Origin: Candidatus Altimarinota bacterium
GTDB lineage: Bacteria > Patescibacteriota > Gracilibacteria > BD1-5 > UBA6164
DNA: 64,000 nt
Direction of reading: 5' to 3'
Assembly (NCBI GenBank): GCA_028688895.1
Contig: JAQTXG010000005.1
Location: forward strand, 22,008 to 86,007
The notes beneath the pieces were generated by a model that was not told the origin of the DNA, made no database searches, and saw nothing but the letters and a program-made list of their open reading frames with translations. This document shows positions 13,564-24,977 of this stretch, in pieces. Each line of letters starts with the position of its first letter. Positions within the stretch are counted from its first letter, which is position 1. A program made the translations under genes and the position numbers.

Positions 13564-13956
13564 ATGAAAAAGATATTAACATATGGGACTTTTGATTTAA
13601 CACATATTTGACATATAAAAATTTTAAAAAGGGCTAAAGAATTATGAGATTATTTAATAGTAGGTGTATCTACAGATGAATTTAATAATTTAAAATGAAA
13701 AAAATGTGAATTTCCTTATGACCATAGAAAAGAAATAATTGAATCTATTAAATACGTAGACTTAGTTATTCCTGAATCTAATTGGGAACAAAAAATAGAT
13801 GATGTAAATAAATATAATGTTGATATAATGGTCATGTGAGATGATTGGGAATGAAAATTTGATTATTTAAAAGAATATTGTGAAGTAATATATTTACCTA
13901 GAACCTGAGGAATATCAACAACTCAAATAAAAAATAATATATCAAACAAAAAATAG
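13564..13956 (+). CDS. tagD: Glycerol-3-phosphate cytidylyltransferase
   Basis: A compact 130-residue enzyme, the normal size for TagD. Makes CDP-glycerol from CTP and sn-glycerol-3-phosphate. Motifs: TYGTFDLTHIGHIKILKRA (the HxGH nucleotidyl-transfer site, with Gly coded by UGA), LGDYLIVGVSTDEFNN and the C-terminal RTGGISTTQIK, which closely matches the RTxGISTT signature. It starts 1 nt after the glycerophosphotransferase stop and ends 1 nt before the acetyltransferase, so the three are one transcription unit. Confidence 0.96.
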
Positions 13957-13957
13957 T

Positions 13958-14584
13958 ATGAAAATAATATATATTTTAATGCCAAATTTCATAAAAAATA
14001 TTCTAAAATATTTAGTTTTTTTAATAAAATATAAAAAAAGTATAAATATAAATAGCTTAATAAATTTGCCTATTTCATATATTTACAATAAAAAAATAAA
14101 AATTGGAAAAAATGTAAATATATGAATATGAAACTATTTCACATGAAACATAGAAATATGAGATAATTCATATATTAATTCATCAAACACAAAATTAAAC
14201 TGATGAGAAAAAAATAAAATAATAATATGAAAATATTGTTCTATCTCATGGAATGTATCAATAATTTCAAAAAATGAACATAACTACAATTTAATCTCAA
14301 CAAGTCCATTTATAGATAATACAGATATTTGAAAAGACACAATTATATGAAACGATGTCTGGATTTGAGCTAATTCAATTATTCTACCATGAATAAATAT
14401 TTGAAACTGAGCAATAATATGAGCATGATCAGTAGTAACAAAAAATATTGATGATTATGCAATAGTTTGAGGAAATCCAGCGAAAATAATTAAATATAGA
14501 TTTAACAAAGAAAAAATTGAGAAACTAAAAAAATTGAATCGGTGGGACTGGAATATAGAAAAAATAAAAAAATATCCAATTTAA
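13958..14584 (+). CDS. Hexapeptide-repeat acetyltransferase (CatB/XAT-like)
   Basis: 208 residues forming a left-handed beta-helix: repeats such as IKIGKNVNIGIGNYF, IEIGDNSYINSS, GKDTIIGNDVWIGANSIIL and GNGAIIGAGSVVTKNI, then YAIVGGNPAKIIKYRF and the C-terminal KLKKLNRWDWNIEKIKKY tail of xenobiotic/polysaccharide acyltransferases. It probably adds acetyl groups to a sugar of the polymer made by this locus; the acetylated fibrinogen-domain ligand idea is speculative. Its TAA lies in the loop of the shared terminator. Confidence 0.9.
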
Positions 14585-14604
14585 TTAAATTGGATATTTT
14601 TTTA
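14570..14604. terminator. Bidirectional hairpin terminator holding both stops
   Basis: The stem AAATATCCAATTT / AAATTGGATATTT is followed by a T run. It contains the TAA of the acetyltransferase (14582-14584), and the convergent gene's TAA (14602-14604) is in its T tract. Confidence 0.85.
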
Positions 14605-16506
14605 TTTCCCTTCACATAAAAACACATTTGGAAAATAATTTTCTTCTGGATGCATATATGAAAAAATTCTATACTTCACTATTCAAATTCTTGATGCTAT
14701 ATTTTCACATTTAGTATCTAAATATTTCATAACATCTACATTTACCAAATCCCTAGTACTTCAAACTACTATTATCTGTTCATTTTTATCTAATATATCA
14801 AAGAAATTTAAATCATTTTCCAAAAATTTTTTTGTAGATTTATTAGAATTATATAATTCATCAAAATTGGTTCCAGAATCTCTATTGTTATTATAAAATA
14901 TGAAAGATTTATTAGAATAATTTTTTACATATTTACTCAAATAATAATTATCGTCCCAATTTATTCATCAATCAGCTAATCTAAGTAAAACTATATTATC
15001 AAAATTATCAAAAATATAATCAAAAGCTTTTACGTTATCAGGCTTAGCAGCTCTAAAATGTATCCTAGTTCATTCTATATTTTGCCAATTTGCTTGTGAT
15101 AATTTAGTAAAAGGTTGAAATTGTGGTAAATATGGAAACTGCAATGGTATAAATATAATAGTAATAAAAACTAAAAGATAATAATTCTTCTTTTCTCAAT
15201 TATTTATTACAATTAACCAAATATAATAAATTAATATACTTACATAAAAAATAAATATTCATTGAATCAAAGCTATGTATCTAAAATCTTCATATCTATT
15301 AAAAAAATACAATGAAAAAATAATCGGTACAAAAAGCGAAAAAATCAAAAATAAATTCTTATATATCTTTTTATAACTCAAGAATAACAATGATATCAAT
15401 AAAAATTCTAGTGAAAATCATAAATTGAAAGGATTAGATAAATGAGATAAATATATTTTAATAGGGCTAAAAAAATCAATCTTTAAATTTATCATATTTT
15501 GTATACCAAATGGCATTTTAAACAAAGTGATGAATCAAATAGAGTTTAAAACAAAAATAATTCATAATAAAACAAATATTAGATATATAGGATAATATTT
15601 TTTAAATTTAAATGTATTTAAAATAGTAATAAATAAAACAAAAGCTAATAATGGAAATAGCATTATAATTGTAGCATGAAATTCAAACAATCAAATTATA
15701 AATATGATAATAGAGGTAGAAGAATAAACTAATTTATCTTTTATTTTGCTAGACTTAAATAATTTATATAAAAAATAAAACAAAATTAAACTTATGATGA
15801 TTAAAAATACATAAGCTCTTAAAAATCTAGAAAAATACAAAACTATGTCATTTACAGAATAAATATACATAGAAATCAATCAAATAACTGCATTTCAAGT
15901 TATTTTAATTACTATGTAATATATCAAAAATAATCATAGAAATCATACAATTGCAACAGGCAATCTAGAAGAAAATTCTGATAATCAAAATATTTGCTGA
16001 GAATAACTAGTAACAATAGATAGTGACAAGTTCCTGTCAGTCCATTTTGCATCTCATACTTCATCATACAAAAAATCCCATCTAGCGAATTCTCCAGTCT
16101 GAGAGTAGGTATACGCAGGTGAAAAATGATATTTTTCATCTTGATGAAATGGAGTACTTCAAAGATTGATAAAAATATTTGAAAAACAAATAATAGTTAT
16201 TAAGATAAAAAAACTCAAATAAACTTTTCATTGATTAGTTATATTCTGATATAGAGATTTATGATTAGAAATAAATTTTTCATTTATTATATCAGATTCA
16301 ATTAATGATATTTTATATCTAATAGTATAAAATACCAAACTTAAAAATACTAAAGTCAAAATTAACAATCAATACTGAATATTTATAGAGTCTCATACAA
16401 TACTTGCATACTTAGTTTTTACAAAAAAACTAAACAACAATGATATAGCAAACAAAAACAAAAAAATATTTTTGATTATTTTAAAAAATTTTTCTTTTGA
16501 TAACAT
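14602..16506 (-). CDS. GT-C family membrane glycosyltransferase (PMT/ArnT-like)
   Basis: 634 residues with roughly ten or more transmembrane helices. After the first helices it has FHQDEKYHFSPAYTYSQTG, the acidic first external loop (DE) that characterises lipid-phosphosugar-dependent GT-C enzymes, then EFARWDFLYDE. The C-terminal 170 residues form a soluble, probably extracytoplasmic domain with RIHFRAAKPDN and LRLADWWINWDDNY-type segments. It would use polyprenyl-phosphate sugars made by GtrB-like GT2s here to glycosylate polymer or protein outside the membrane. Acceptor unknown. Confidence 0.8.
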
Positions 16507-16526
16507 TTATTTAAGTTAAAAATAAA

Positions 16527-16718
16527 TTAATTTAAAGAATCAAGTATTTCTTTTCAAGAAATAAAAATAGAAACTCCTAAAATAATAAGAAGCCACAATT
16601 TGTGAGACAAAAACTCTCACAAAAACACTCCTTGTAATAATATATTTATATTTCACAATAACATTATTGATAAAAATAATAATATTAGAAAAGAAAATAA
16701 AATTAATTTTTTAAACAT
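16527..16718 (-). CDS. Small two-helix membrane protein
   Basis: 63 residues, with two hydrophobic segments (LILFSFLILLFLSIMLL and LWLLIILGVSIFIS) and a basic start MFKK. It lies 20 nt upstream of the GT-C gene on the same strand, so it is probably co-transcribed with it. No family recognised. The frame is open and the hydropathy is convincing, but the gene is short. Confidence 0.55.
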
Positions 16719-16813
16719 TATATGCGTAATTATTGATATATAATAATATATATATTATAATATATCATATAAACTAAATTAATTGCAAATATAATTCAAA
16801 AATATTAATATTT

Positions 16814-18355
16814 ATGAAAAAAATTCTATTTTATTTATCTATATCAATTATATTCATTTATTGAATATATATCAGATATTATGAATTATGAACATGATCC
16901 TTTTGGATAGATGAAGGATACAGTTCCATTATTTCATTTTTTTCAAATATAAACAATTTCAATCCATACTTACCAACATGAAAATATGATTTTTCACAAT
17001 ACTTGTTTACCTTTTTTCAAACATTAAGCTTTAAGTTATTTTGAATATCAGATTATTCAGCAAGATTAACTAGTTTCATATTATCTATATTAAACATGAT
17101 TGTGTATTTAATATTTTCTATCGAATTATTAAAAAATAAAAAAAATAATTTGATTTGAATTATATTTTTATTTTTCATATATGTTTTTTCTACGTGGCAG
17201 ATAATATGGGCTAGAGAAGCCAGATTTTATGAACTATTATCATTTATATACTTTATAAACATTTATTTTATATGGAAATACGCTAATACAAACAAAATAT
17301 TTTATTTTTTACTATATCTAGTATTTACTTTATCATGAATAATATTTCATCCGTTTTGTTTTTGACTTATTGTAATATGAATAATTATTATACTGTACAA
17401 GATATTTATTGAAAAAAATAGAGCAAAAATTGGATATTTTACATGAATTGTAGTAATATTAATAATATACTATTTAATAGATTTATGATTTAACTATATT
17501 TCTATATGAAATATATATACATGAGAAAGCGTTCCAAGTATTAATAGTATATGAAAATATAATTACTTAATGTTTTTTAATTTTTATCTAAAAAGTTTAT
17601 ATTCTCAATTATGAATAATACTTATTTCATTTATATTATGAATTATATACTTTACTTATAGAAAAAAGCACTTAAATTTGATTATTTTTTGATGAGTATT
17701 TTTGATAAATATTTTGTTAATTCCATATTGATATATGGCTCATTCTAGATATATGTATCATATATATTCTATAATTACTCTTATATGATGATACAACATT
17801 ATTTTATTGTATAACTATTTATCCGAAGAACTAAACATAGATTACAGAAAAATAATAACTTCATTATTTATTATAGTTACTATATTTTGAATTTATAAAA
17901 CATACAATATTACAATCCTAGCTCAAAGATATTATTATATTGATTATACGTCACCAAAGCCAAATTTCAAAATGGCATATAAATATTTAGATGAAAACTT
18001 TATAGATTACAAAATAATTTCAGGTTTCCCTCAATTATGTTATTGGTATAACATAAATAATATTGAAAGATGTAGCTATGCAATAAATATAAATCTATTA
18101 TGAGAGAATGATTTAAATGACATATTAAATAAAAATCAAAAAGAAAATTATACTAATATATCATATATAAATAATATTAATGATATCGAAAATTTAAGAT
18201 TATATTTCTTTGTAATCGATGATCTAACTCTAAAAAATGCAATAAATAAGGATCTAATACAACAAATTAAAACAAAATGCACGATGATTTACAAAGATAT
18301 TTGAAATTATGAAACTTCAAATTTTATATGAATTTGGAAATGTGCTTATAATTAA
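16814..18355 (+). CDS. GT-C family membrane glycosyltransferase
   Basis: 513 residues with about ten transmembrane helices. Near the N-terminus GSFWIDEGYSSIISF gives the acidic external loop (DE) of GT-C enzymes, followed by PYLPTGKYDFSQYLF and WARREARFYE-like context (IIWAREARFYELL), as in PMT/Glf-type dolichyl or polyprenyl-phosphate sugar users. A C-terminal soluble segment from about residue 385 has PKPNFKMAYKYLDENF. It is divergent from the small membrane protein and pairs functionally with the GT2 lipid-sugar synthases. Confidence 0.8.
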
Positions 18356-18466
18356 TAATAAATATATATTTTTATTAATAAATAATTTGACATTTAAATA
18401 TTTTAATATATAATATATTAATATTATGCAATTAGATTTCCATTACATTATTTTTTATAATAAACT

Positions 18467-19603
18467 ATGAAAAAAATTAATTTAAATAGAATAACAAAAA
18501 ATAGTTGAATCATATTCAGTACTATTTTTGTATTATTGATATTATTAATAGCAAATACTTCGGCTATTAATTGAATAATTGGTTATTGAAGTAATAATGA
18601 TTATTCAAACCCTACTAATACATTATCTTGATCAGTAACAGTTGGTTCATGAGAAACATTGACTTGAACAACTTTAGCTACTATCAATAATGCTGTACAA
18701 TTAACAAATAATTGAATATCAGTAACAATACCAAGTAATACACAAATAGCAAACGCTCAATGAACAAGTTTTAACGTAAACTCAATTACTACATATGTAC
18801 TAAACAATTTACCAGTTGCACTGTCTACAAATGAACTTGATGTATGAAAAATAAAATTTTGAATTGATTGAGTTAATCTATATTTTTCAAAACCAGTTAA
18901 ATTACAAATACCAGTAAACACTACAAATTCAACTGTAAAAATATATTCAAAACATGCATGAGTTAGCTGATATCAAACATATTCATTAACAGATACATTA
19001 GCATCAAATTGTAATAATGGGTATGCTTCACCATCTAGTAACATAGCAACAGTTTCAAATTGAATAGCTACTATATACACATGTTCTGCATCTGATTTCA
19101 TTGCTTCAGTAACTAATACTCAAACAAATAGCAGTTCATGAGGTTGAGGTACATGAGGAGGTGGTGGTTGATCATTATTGAGAATGGATAACTGTCCAAA
19201 ATGAGATTATTCAAAAAGTTATTATGACAGAGAATGTTGAATTGCTCCACTTATCGTAAATAATTTATCAGCAACTTGAACTCTAAATGATTCATTAAAC
19301 AATAATGAAAAAAATTTAAATAATTGAACAAAAAGAACAATAGATTACAAATGAATTAATATAGTTGTAATTGAATGATATAAATTATCAAACAAAACAG
19401 CTTTAGTAGCAAAAAAAATAATTGAAAACAAAAAATTAACATTAGTTGAAAAAAATACATATATAAATAGAGTAAATGAATTTTTAATTTCAAAATACAA
19501 TTTCGATATAAGTAACAAAAATAATGTTACATTGAAAAATAATTATATAAAACAATTTTTTCTATTAAAAAAAGCAATAAAAGACTTTAGTAATAGAAAA
19601 TAA
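18467..19603 (+). CDS. Secreted protein with Gly-rich linker
   Basis: 378 residues. Residues 1-35 form a signal-like helix (SGIIFSTIFVLLILLIANTSA). The middle is Ser/Thr/Asn-rich and beta-like (VGSGETLTGTTLATINNAV, LPVALSTNELDVGKIKFG), resembling cohesin-like or immunoglobulin-like surface modules. It is followed by a Gly linker (SSGGGGTGGGGGS, about residue 226-238), in which Gly is coded by both UGA and GGN. The C-terminal 130 residues are Lys/Asn-rich and start with DNCPNGDYSKSYYDREC. Function unknown; probably cell surface. It ends at a clear hairpin terminator. Confidence 0.72.
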
Positions 19604-19616
19604 TTAACTAAAATTT

Positions 19617-19650
19617 AAAAAGGTAAATCAGTAAATAATTTACCTTTTTA
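19617..19650. terminator. Rho-independent terminator
   Basis: The stem AAAAAGGTAAAT / ATTTACCTTTTT has an 8-nt loop just after the secreted protein gene. It is T-rich downstream and A-rich upstream, so it could work in both directions. Confidence 0.85.
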
Positions 19651-19714
19651 TTTAAAATAATTTTAAATTTTAAAAAAAACTTTAAGAATAATCTAAAAAA
19701 CAAAAACACCTACG

Positions 19715-19733
19715 AAAAAAAAAAAAAAAAAAA
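19715..19733. repeat. A19 homopolymer in intergenic DNA
   Basis: Nineteen consecutive A residues between the secreted protein terminator and the gpsA stop. No gene was seen in 19651-19855. Confidence 0.9.
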
Positions 19734-19855
19734 TAGAAATTTTTTAGATAAAATTTATGAAAATAATTTACCGCTTAGCTATTTCTAAGGGAAAATTTTT
19801 GTATAAATGTTAGCAAAAAAAGCATCTTTTATAGAAGTGAGTTTTTAGATATTCA

Positions 19856-20800
19856 TTAATACATAATCCCATAAAAAAACTTTATATGTTCAAATCATTC
19901 ACTATTTTTCACTTTTTCATATACAGCTTTAAGAGTCTCATATCACTCTGCATGTTTATTTTCAGATTTAAGTATTTCTAGAGCCAATCAGATTTTTTTT
20001 CATGAACCTAGTAGTTGTCATAAATAATGATTTCTAGAATTACCGAAACAAGTAGCAACTATATCTCATCCAAGAGAATAATAAGAAAAATCCAAATCAT
20101 CACTACCTCCATACAATTTAATAATTTCCTTCATCTCATCATAAAATTGTAGCAAACGATAACCTATACTTGATTTTCACTCACCTTTTCACTCATAGTA
20201 TCAAACCATTATAGCCATTATATTTTTCAAACTACCATACAATTCTATGTTCAAAATATTTGTTTGAACTTTTATTTTTAAATAATCATTTTCTAAAAAT
20301 GATTTTATTTTATTTCAGATTTCTACATTTTTTATTCATAAATCTGCTCAAAGTGTCTTTCACTCTATCACTTCTGCTGCTATCATTCATCATGATAATA
20401 CACTATAATTGTATTGTTTTCAAACCATTATTTCATCTACTAGTTCACTAATTAACTTATTAGATTTTATATCTATTCACTTAGCCAAATTCAAAATAGT
20501 AACTCCAGGTTTCAATTTATCTTTTATAGAATTCAAACTACTAGAAATAAATTGAACTGGAATAGCAATAATAATCAAATCAATTTCAGATAACAAATCA
20601 TCATAATTTTTAACCAAATTTATATTTTCAGGCAATTTATAACCAGCAAAAAAATAAGGATGTTCTCTAGTATTCTGGATAGAATCAACAATCTCTTTAT
20701 TCAATTCAAAAGCATAAAAACTATGATTGGGACTATTTTCTCACAACAGCTTATTCATAGCAAAACCAAAAGCTCAAAGTCAAAGTGTAAGTATTTTCAT
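19856..20800 (-). CDS. gpsA: Glycerol-3-phosphate dehydrogenase [NAD(P)+]
   Basis: 314 residues. Reduces dihydroxyacetone phosphate to sn-glycerol-3-phosphate. It starts MKILTLGLGAFGFAMNKLL (the GxGxxG NAD loop partly UGA-coded), then IIIAIPVQFI, NLAKGIDI (NxxKG), the family SGGMIAAEVIEGKTLGADLG region (equivalent to SGPxxAxE), YGSLKNIMAI (catalytic Lys) and GGDIVATCFGNSRNHYLG, matching the GDLxxTCxSxxSRN motif. It supplies the substrate of TagD in the same window, which links both to glycerol-phosphate polymer or lipid synthesis. Confidence 0.94.
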
Positions 20801-20855
20801 AAAAAAAATTAATTTATAATAAAAACTAGTATATATAAATGTAAATATATGTAAA

Positions 20856-20892
20856 ATAAAAAAATATCATACAAAATTGTATGATATTTTTT
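20856..20892 (-). terminator. Terminator of the SNase/PKD protein gene
   Basis: A long stem AAAATATCATACA / TGTATGATATTTT with a short loop, directly after the minus-strand TAA and followed on that strand by a T run. Confidence 0.85.
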
Positions 20893-23680
20893 AAAGCATC
20901 TTCTCTTTCCTCAACAACATCAAAATCAATAAAACTCAAAAAACTCAAATCAAAATATAAATAATTATAGAATTTTGACTTCAAAAATCCAAAACTTCTG
21001 TTTGTTCTATTTTTTTCTCATAATCTTCATCTTCCTTTGAAGACGCCTCTGCTTTTGGAACTATCGTAGTTTTTTTAGCTTTCTTTGGAGTCTGATAAAA
21101 ATTAACTATATATTCTCATATATTTAATTCCCCATTATCTCACAAAACAGCCAAATAAACCTTATAATTTCCAAACCTCTCATACTTGATACCTTTTGGA
21201 TTTTTTCACTCAAATTTTTGTCCATTTCAAAAATCCCAACTATATTTTTGTATGTTTCAAGTACTTTCAGATCAATCAAAATTTATACTACAAGTATCAA
21301 AACATGTAATACTATTCCCAGTAATAGTTTTATTTTTTCAAATCTTTCACTGAATTGTTATGATCGATTCTATACTACCAGTAGAAACTAAACTAGTACT
21401 TTTATCAACGACTTTTTTACTCGAAATAATAACTGATGTACTGCTATTTAATCACCAAATTCATAGATTTTGTTTTTTAGCAACTGATTCTGCTTTTTTA
21501 TATTCTTCACTATACTTAAAATCATAATCCAAATACGCTTTTGCATATCACAATTCTATCAATTTTTTATTAAAACTTTCTCAATCCACATAAACAAATC
21601 ATAACAATCTAGCATAATTATCACGAAAATTGTTTGGATCCATTTCCACATCTACTTCTAGTCCTGATATTGTGTCATTTACAAAATCATAAGCTTCTTG
21701 TCAAAACTCTTGTATTTCTTTATTGGGATTTTTTGTCTCTGGAGTATCAATACCTATAAGTCTCATATTTTCTACTTTATTTGTAGATAAAAATTGTACT
21801 TTAACAGTATCTCAATCTATTACTTCTACTACTTTAGCTTTTCAAGAAAATACATCCAATCTAGAATGATCCAAATAAAATCCATCTTTTACTTTGAAAT
21901 CCCGAGCCAATTTATCTATAAGTAGATCTTTACAAAATAAATTTACTTCATCCAAATCATTATTTAGATTTATTTTTGTAACTTCCTTTAGATATTTCTT
22001 TGTTTCTCATTTTTTAATTATTTCTCCTGTAGAAAACTTGAAAGCCTTACTTCATCAATCAATTATATCATCCAATTTACAAATACTTAAATCCAAATCT
22101 AGCTCTCAATTATTGATTATTTCAATAAATTCCAAATCATCACTTCATGCAGGATTTGGCAACAATTTATGAAGCTTTAATCCAGAATAATCTGATAAAA
22201 CATCAGTATTTCAATAAGGAATGACATACATCAACTCTTTATTATCTTCATTTATTACTTCATCTTTGATTTCCTCTTCTATCACTTTTTGTTCAACTTG
22301 GATATTAGTAAAATTGAGTTCTGTGATATTATAATTATTTTCATTTCAATACTCATAAACCTTCAATTTTACCTCAAAAAATCCATTTCAATACTTAACA
22401 TATCCAGGATTACATTTAAATTGTGTTCCAGAATCAAAAATAGCATTTCAAAAATCCCATATACATCTTTCCCTTGAATTTTTTAATTCATAATTCAAAT
22501 TTATACTACAAGATTTTTTGTTTGTACATTCATTTTTATCATTTATACCACTTTGAATAATTATTTGAGGCTTACTAATATTTAAAGAACTATTATCAGT
22601 ATAAATATTACTTACATATACTGTTGAAGAACTAACAACAGGTTTTATATATCATTTATTGACCACTTTAAAGGATTTTTCTATAAAATTTTCTAGATTA
22701 TTTTTATTTATTATCTGTACTTTAAAATCAAATGTTCAAATAGGTACAACTATAGTATTTGGATTACATTTATCTCATTCACTAGTTTCAAATCAAAAAT
22801 CTATTTTACACAAATAATCTGATTCACTGAAATCTCAAACAAAACTATTTCTCAAATCTAGATTTATTTTACACTCTTCTTTACTAGTATCACAATTATA
22901 AACATCAACTATTTCTTCTTTCTCCAATAAATAAGTAGGTACTTGAAAACTATATTCTATTTCTGGTAATAAAATAAAATTGTTATTTATATTTTCCACT
23001 ATATTTCAACTAGAACTAACTGTATTGTTATCAACTGTTCCAGATTGAGTATTAATCCATTCTGTATCATTATTTTCTGTAACTATAGAGCCAGTTTCAG
23101 TTTCAATAGTTGAATCTATAGAACCTGTTTCAGTAGAATTATCATCAGAATCCATGACACTTCAAGTTTGTGATTGTGTATTATCAATATCCAGACTTCA
23201 TGTAGAACTTAATACTTCCTCATTTACATCCAAACTGCCAGATTGCGTATCTTGAGTGTTAGAATCTGCTTCACCTAACACTTCTGTAGTATTTATATAA
23301 TCATAAATAACTATTACTTTTCATTTTTCACTTGTAGCATAAGTATAACTATCTAGCAAATTTCAAAAATTGTCATACAAAAACAATTGTTCATCACTAT
23401 TATTTAATAATAATTTAGTCTCATTTCTAAAATATTTTTTCCTTTCTTGTACATTCAAAAAATATGTTTCGTCAAAAACAAACTCCTTTTCAGAAGTATC
23501 CTTCAATATATATCCACTCAAAAACAAAACTTGATCAGAATTATTATACAACTCTATATATTCCAGATTAGCATCATCATCTGTATTTGGAAATATTTCA
23601 GAAATATTCAAGTTTCAAAATACTTGAGATATTAAAACAACAAAAAATCATAAAAGTAAAAATAAATTTCTAAATTTCAT
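20891..23680 (-). CDS. Surface-anchored nuclease: lamin-tail, PKD-like and SNase domains
   Basis: 929 residues. The signal peptide (NLFLLLGFFVVLISQVFG) is followed by a first lamin-tail domain (LNISEIFPNTDDDANLEYIE). Then come Ser/Thr/Glu-rich spacers and two Cys-containing PKD-like modules (for example CIWDFGNAIFDSG ... GFFEVKLKVYEY). A second lamin-tail domain begins near 505 (LHKLLPNPAGSDDLEFIEI). From about residue 612 there is a staphylococcal-nuclease domain with VVEVIDGDTVKV, MRLIGIDTPETKNPNKEI and NYARLLGFVYVDG (active-site Arg, Glu, Arg in place). A further PKD-like domain and a single C-terminal transmembrane helix with basic tail (about 900-925) end the protein. It likely degrades extracellular DNA/RNA to feed a nucleotide auxotroph; that role is inferred. 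Confidence 0.87.
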
Positions 23681-23763
23681 ACAATAAAAAAAGTAATATA
23701 AAAACTTATATTACTCATAACATATTAATATAACATTAATATTTGAAGCTATTTTTTAAAAAA

Positions 23764-24792
23764 CTATCTAAAAAATTTATTCCACAAAATCCTAACAGCT
23801 ATATTTATAGCATTTCATGAAGATTGTCACTTCTTTAATGAATATTCAGTGTATTTGATAGTAACAGGCACTTCTTTGTATGGTATTTTTTGACAAGAAA
23901 TAATATCCAATATCTCTGAAGCATGTGTCATACCATCTTGTGTAATCCTGATTTTATCGAGTATTTTGGTTCTAATTACTCTATAACCATTATGAGTATC
24001 AGTTAAGTTTATATTACTTATGAAAAATGTGAACAGTATTCAAAGTTTCAAAACCATTCTTCTAACAAATGGAATTCATACCTCTTTTTTTCACAAAAAT
24101 CTACTACCAAGCAATACATCTATACTATGATGCTCTTTTAATATTTTTTCAAATGATTTCAGATCTTCCAAACTATGTTGTCAATCAGCATCATAAGTAA
24201 TAACATAATCTATATTTCAATACCTTCTTACATATTCAAATCCAGTCTCAAGTGCTGCTCACTGTCACCTATTTTTCAAATGATTTAATAGAATTATTTT
24301 GTCTCAAAATTTTTCCAAATGATGCCTAGTATTATCTTTTGATCAATCATTTACAACTATTATATTTTTGTATCAACTATCCAAAATATTTTTCACAGTG
24401 TGATAAACTACTTTTCACTCATTATAAGCAGGTATAACAAATACTTCTTTTCAATTTATTTCATTTTTTGCTGAAAATTCTAGTGCGATTCATCTGACAA
24501 GCTGTGTAATGTCTTCTTTATTTCCTACATGTTTACCCAATAATAAAAGTACAAAATAAAGCAAAAATATGATAGAAGCATAAACCAAAACATCAGCTCA
24601 TCTAGCTACTCAAAATACATTTCAAATATCATTTAAAACATTTGGAAAATATGTAAATATTAACAATCAACCTCAGATAGAAATAAAAACCAAAAAATGA
24701 AGAGCATTAAACTTCTGCTTATTAGCTATATCTAATGCAAGTATCAATATTATTATTCACGAAATCGTAAAGAAAAAATCTAGTAGTGTCAT
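23764..24792 (-). CDS. GT2 glycosyltransferase with N-terminal DUF2304-like membrane region
   Basis: 342 residues. The first about 105 residues carry three hydrophobic helices of the DUF2304 type (LDFFFTISGIIILILALDIAN ... FVLLLLGKHVGNKEDI region), which usually form a separate protein beside such transferases. The rest is a DPM1-type GT2: KEVFVIPAYNEGKVV, IVVNDGSKDNTRH, GQGAALETGFEYV, ITYDADGQH (DxD-like) and RFLGKKEVGIP. It adds sugar to polyprenyl phosphate. The fusion order (DUF2304 first) is notable. ATG 24792 is the first codon before the GC-rich repeat. Confidence 0.87.
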
Positions 24793-24817
24793 GGAAAAAT
24801 AGAATTAATATTGTAAA

Positions 24818-24962
24818 TCCCCCCCTCAATCTTCCCACCCAAGGGATAACTGAGACAGGAGTGCTTGCACGACTATCTTCGAAGTTAGAACGAAGTAGAG
24901 AAGAAGCTACAGATTGTTCTACTCCTTTCTCCCACGGAGGGAAAGGCTTAGGATAGGGGGAT
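24818..24962. repeat. 145-bp GC-rich composite palindromic element
   Basis: Bounded by TCCCCCCCTC on the left and GATAGGGGGA on the right, with internal mini-palindromes (CTTTCTCCCACGGAGGGAAAG and CCCACCCAAGGG) and a central non-repeat part. Its GC content is far above its surroundings and it fills the gap between recG and the GT2 gene. It looks like a miniature mobile repeat. A frame runs across it, but it does not look like a gene. Confidence 0.7.
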
Positions 24963-24977
24963 AAGTTTATAAATTTA

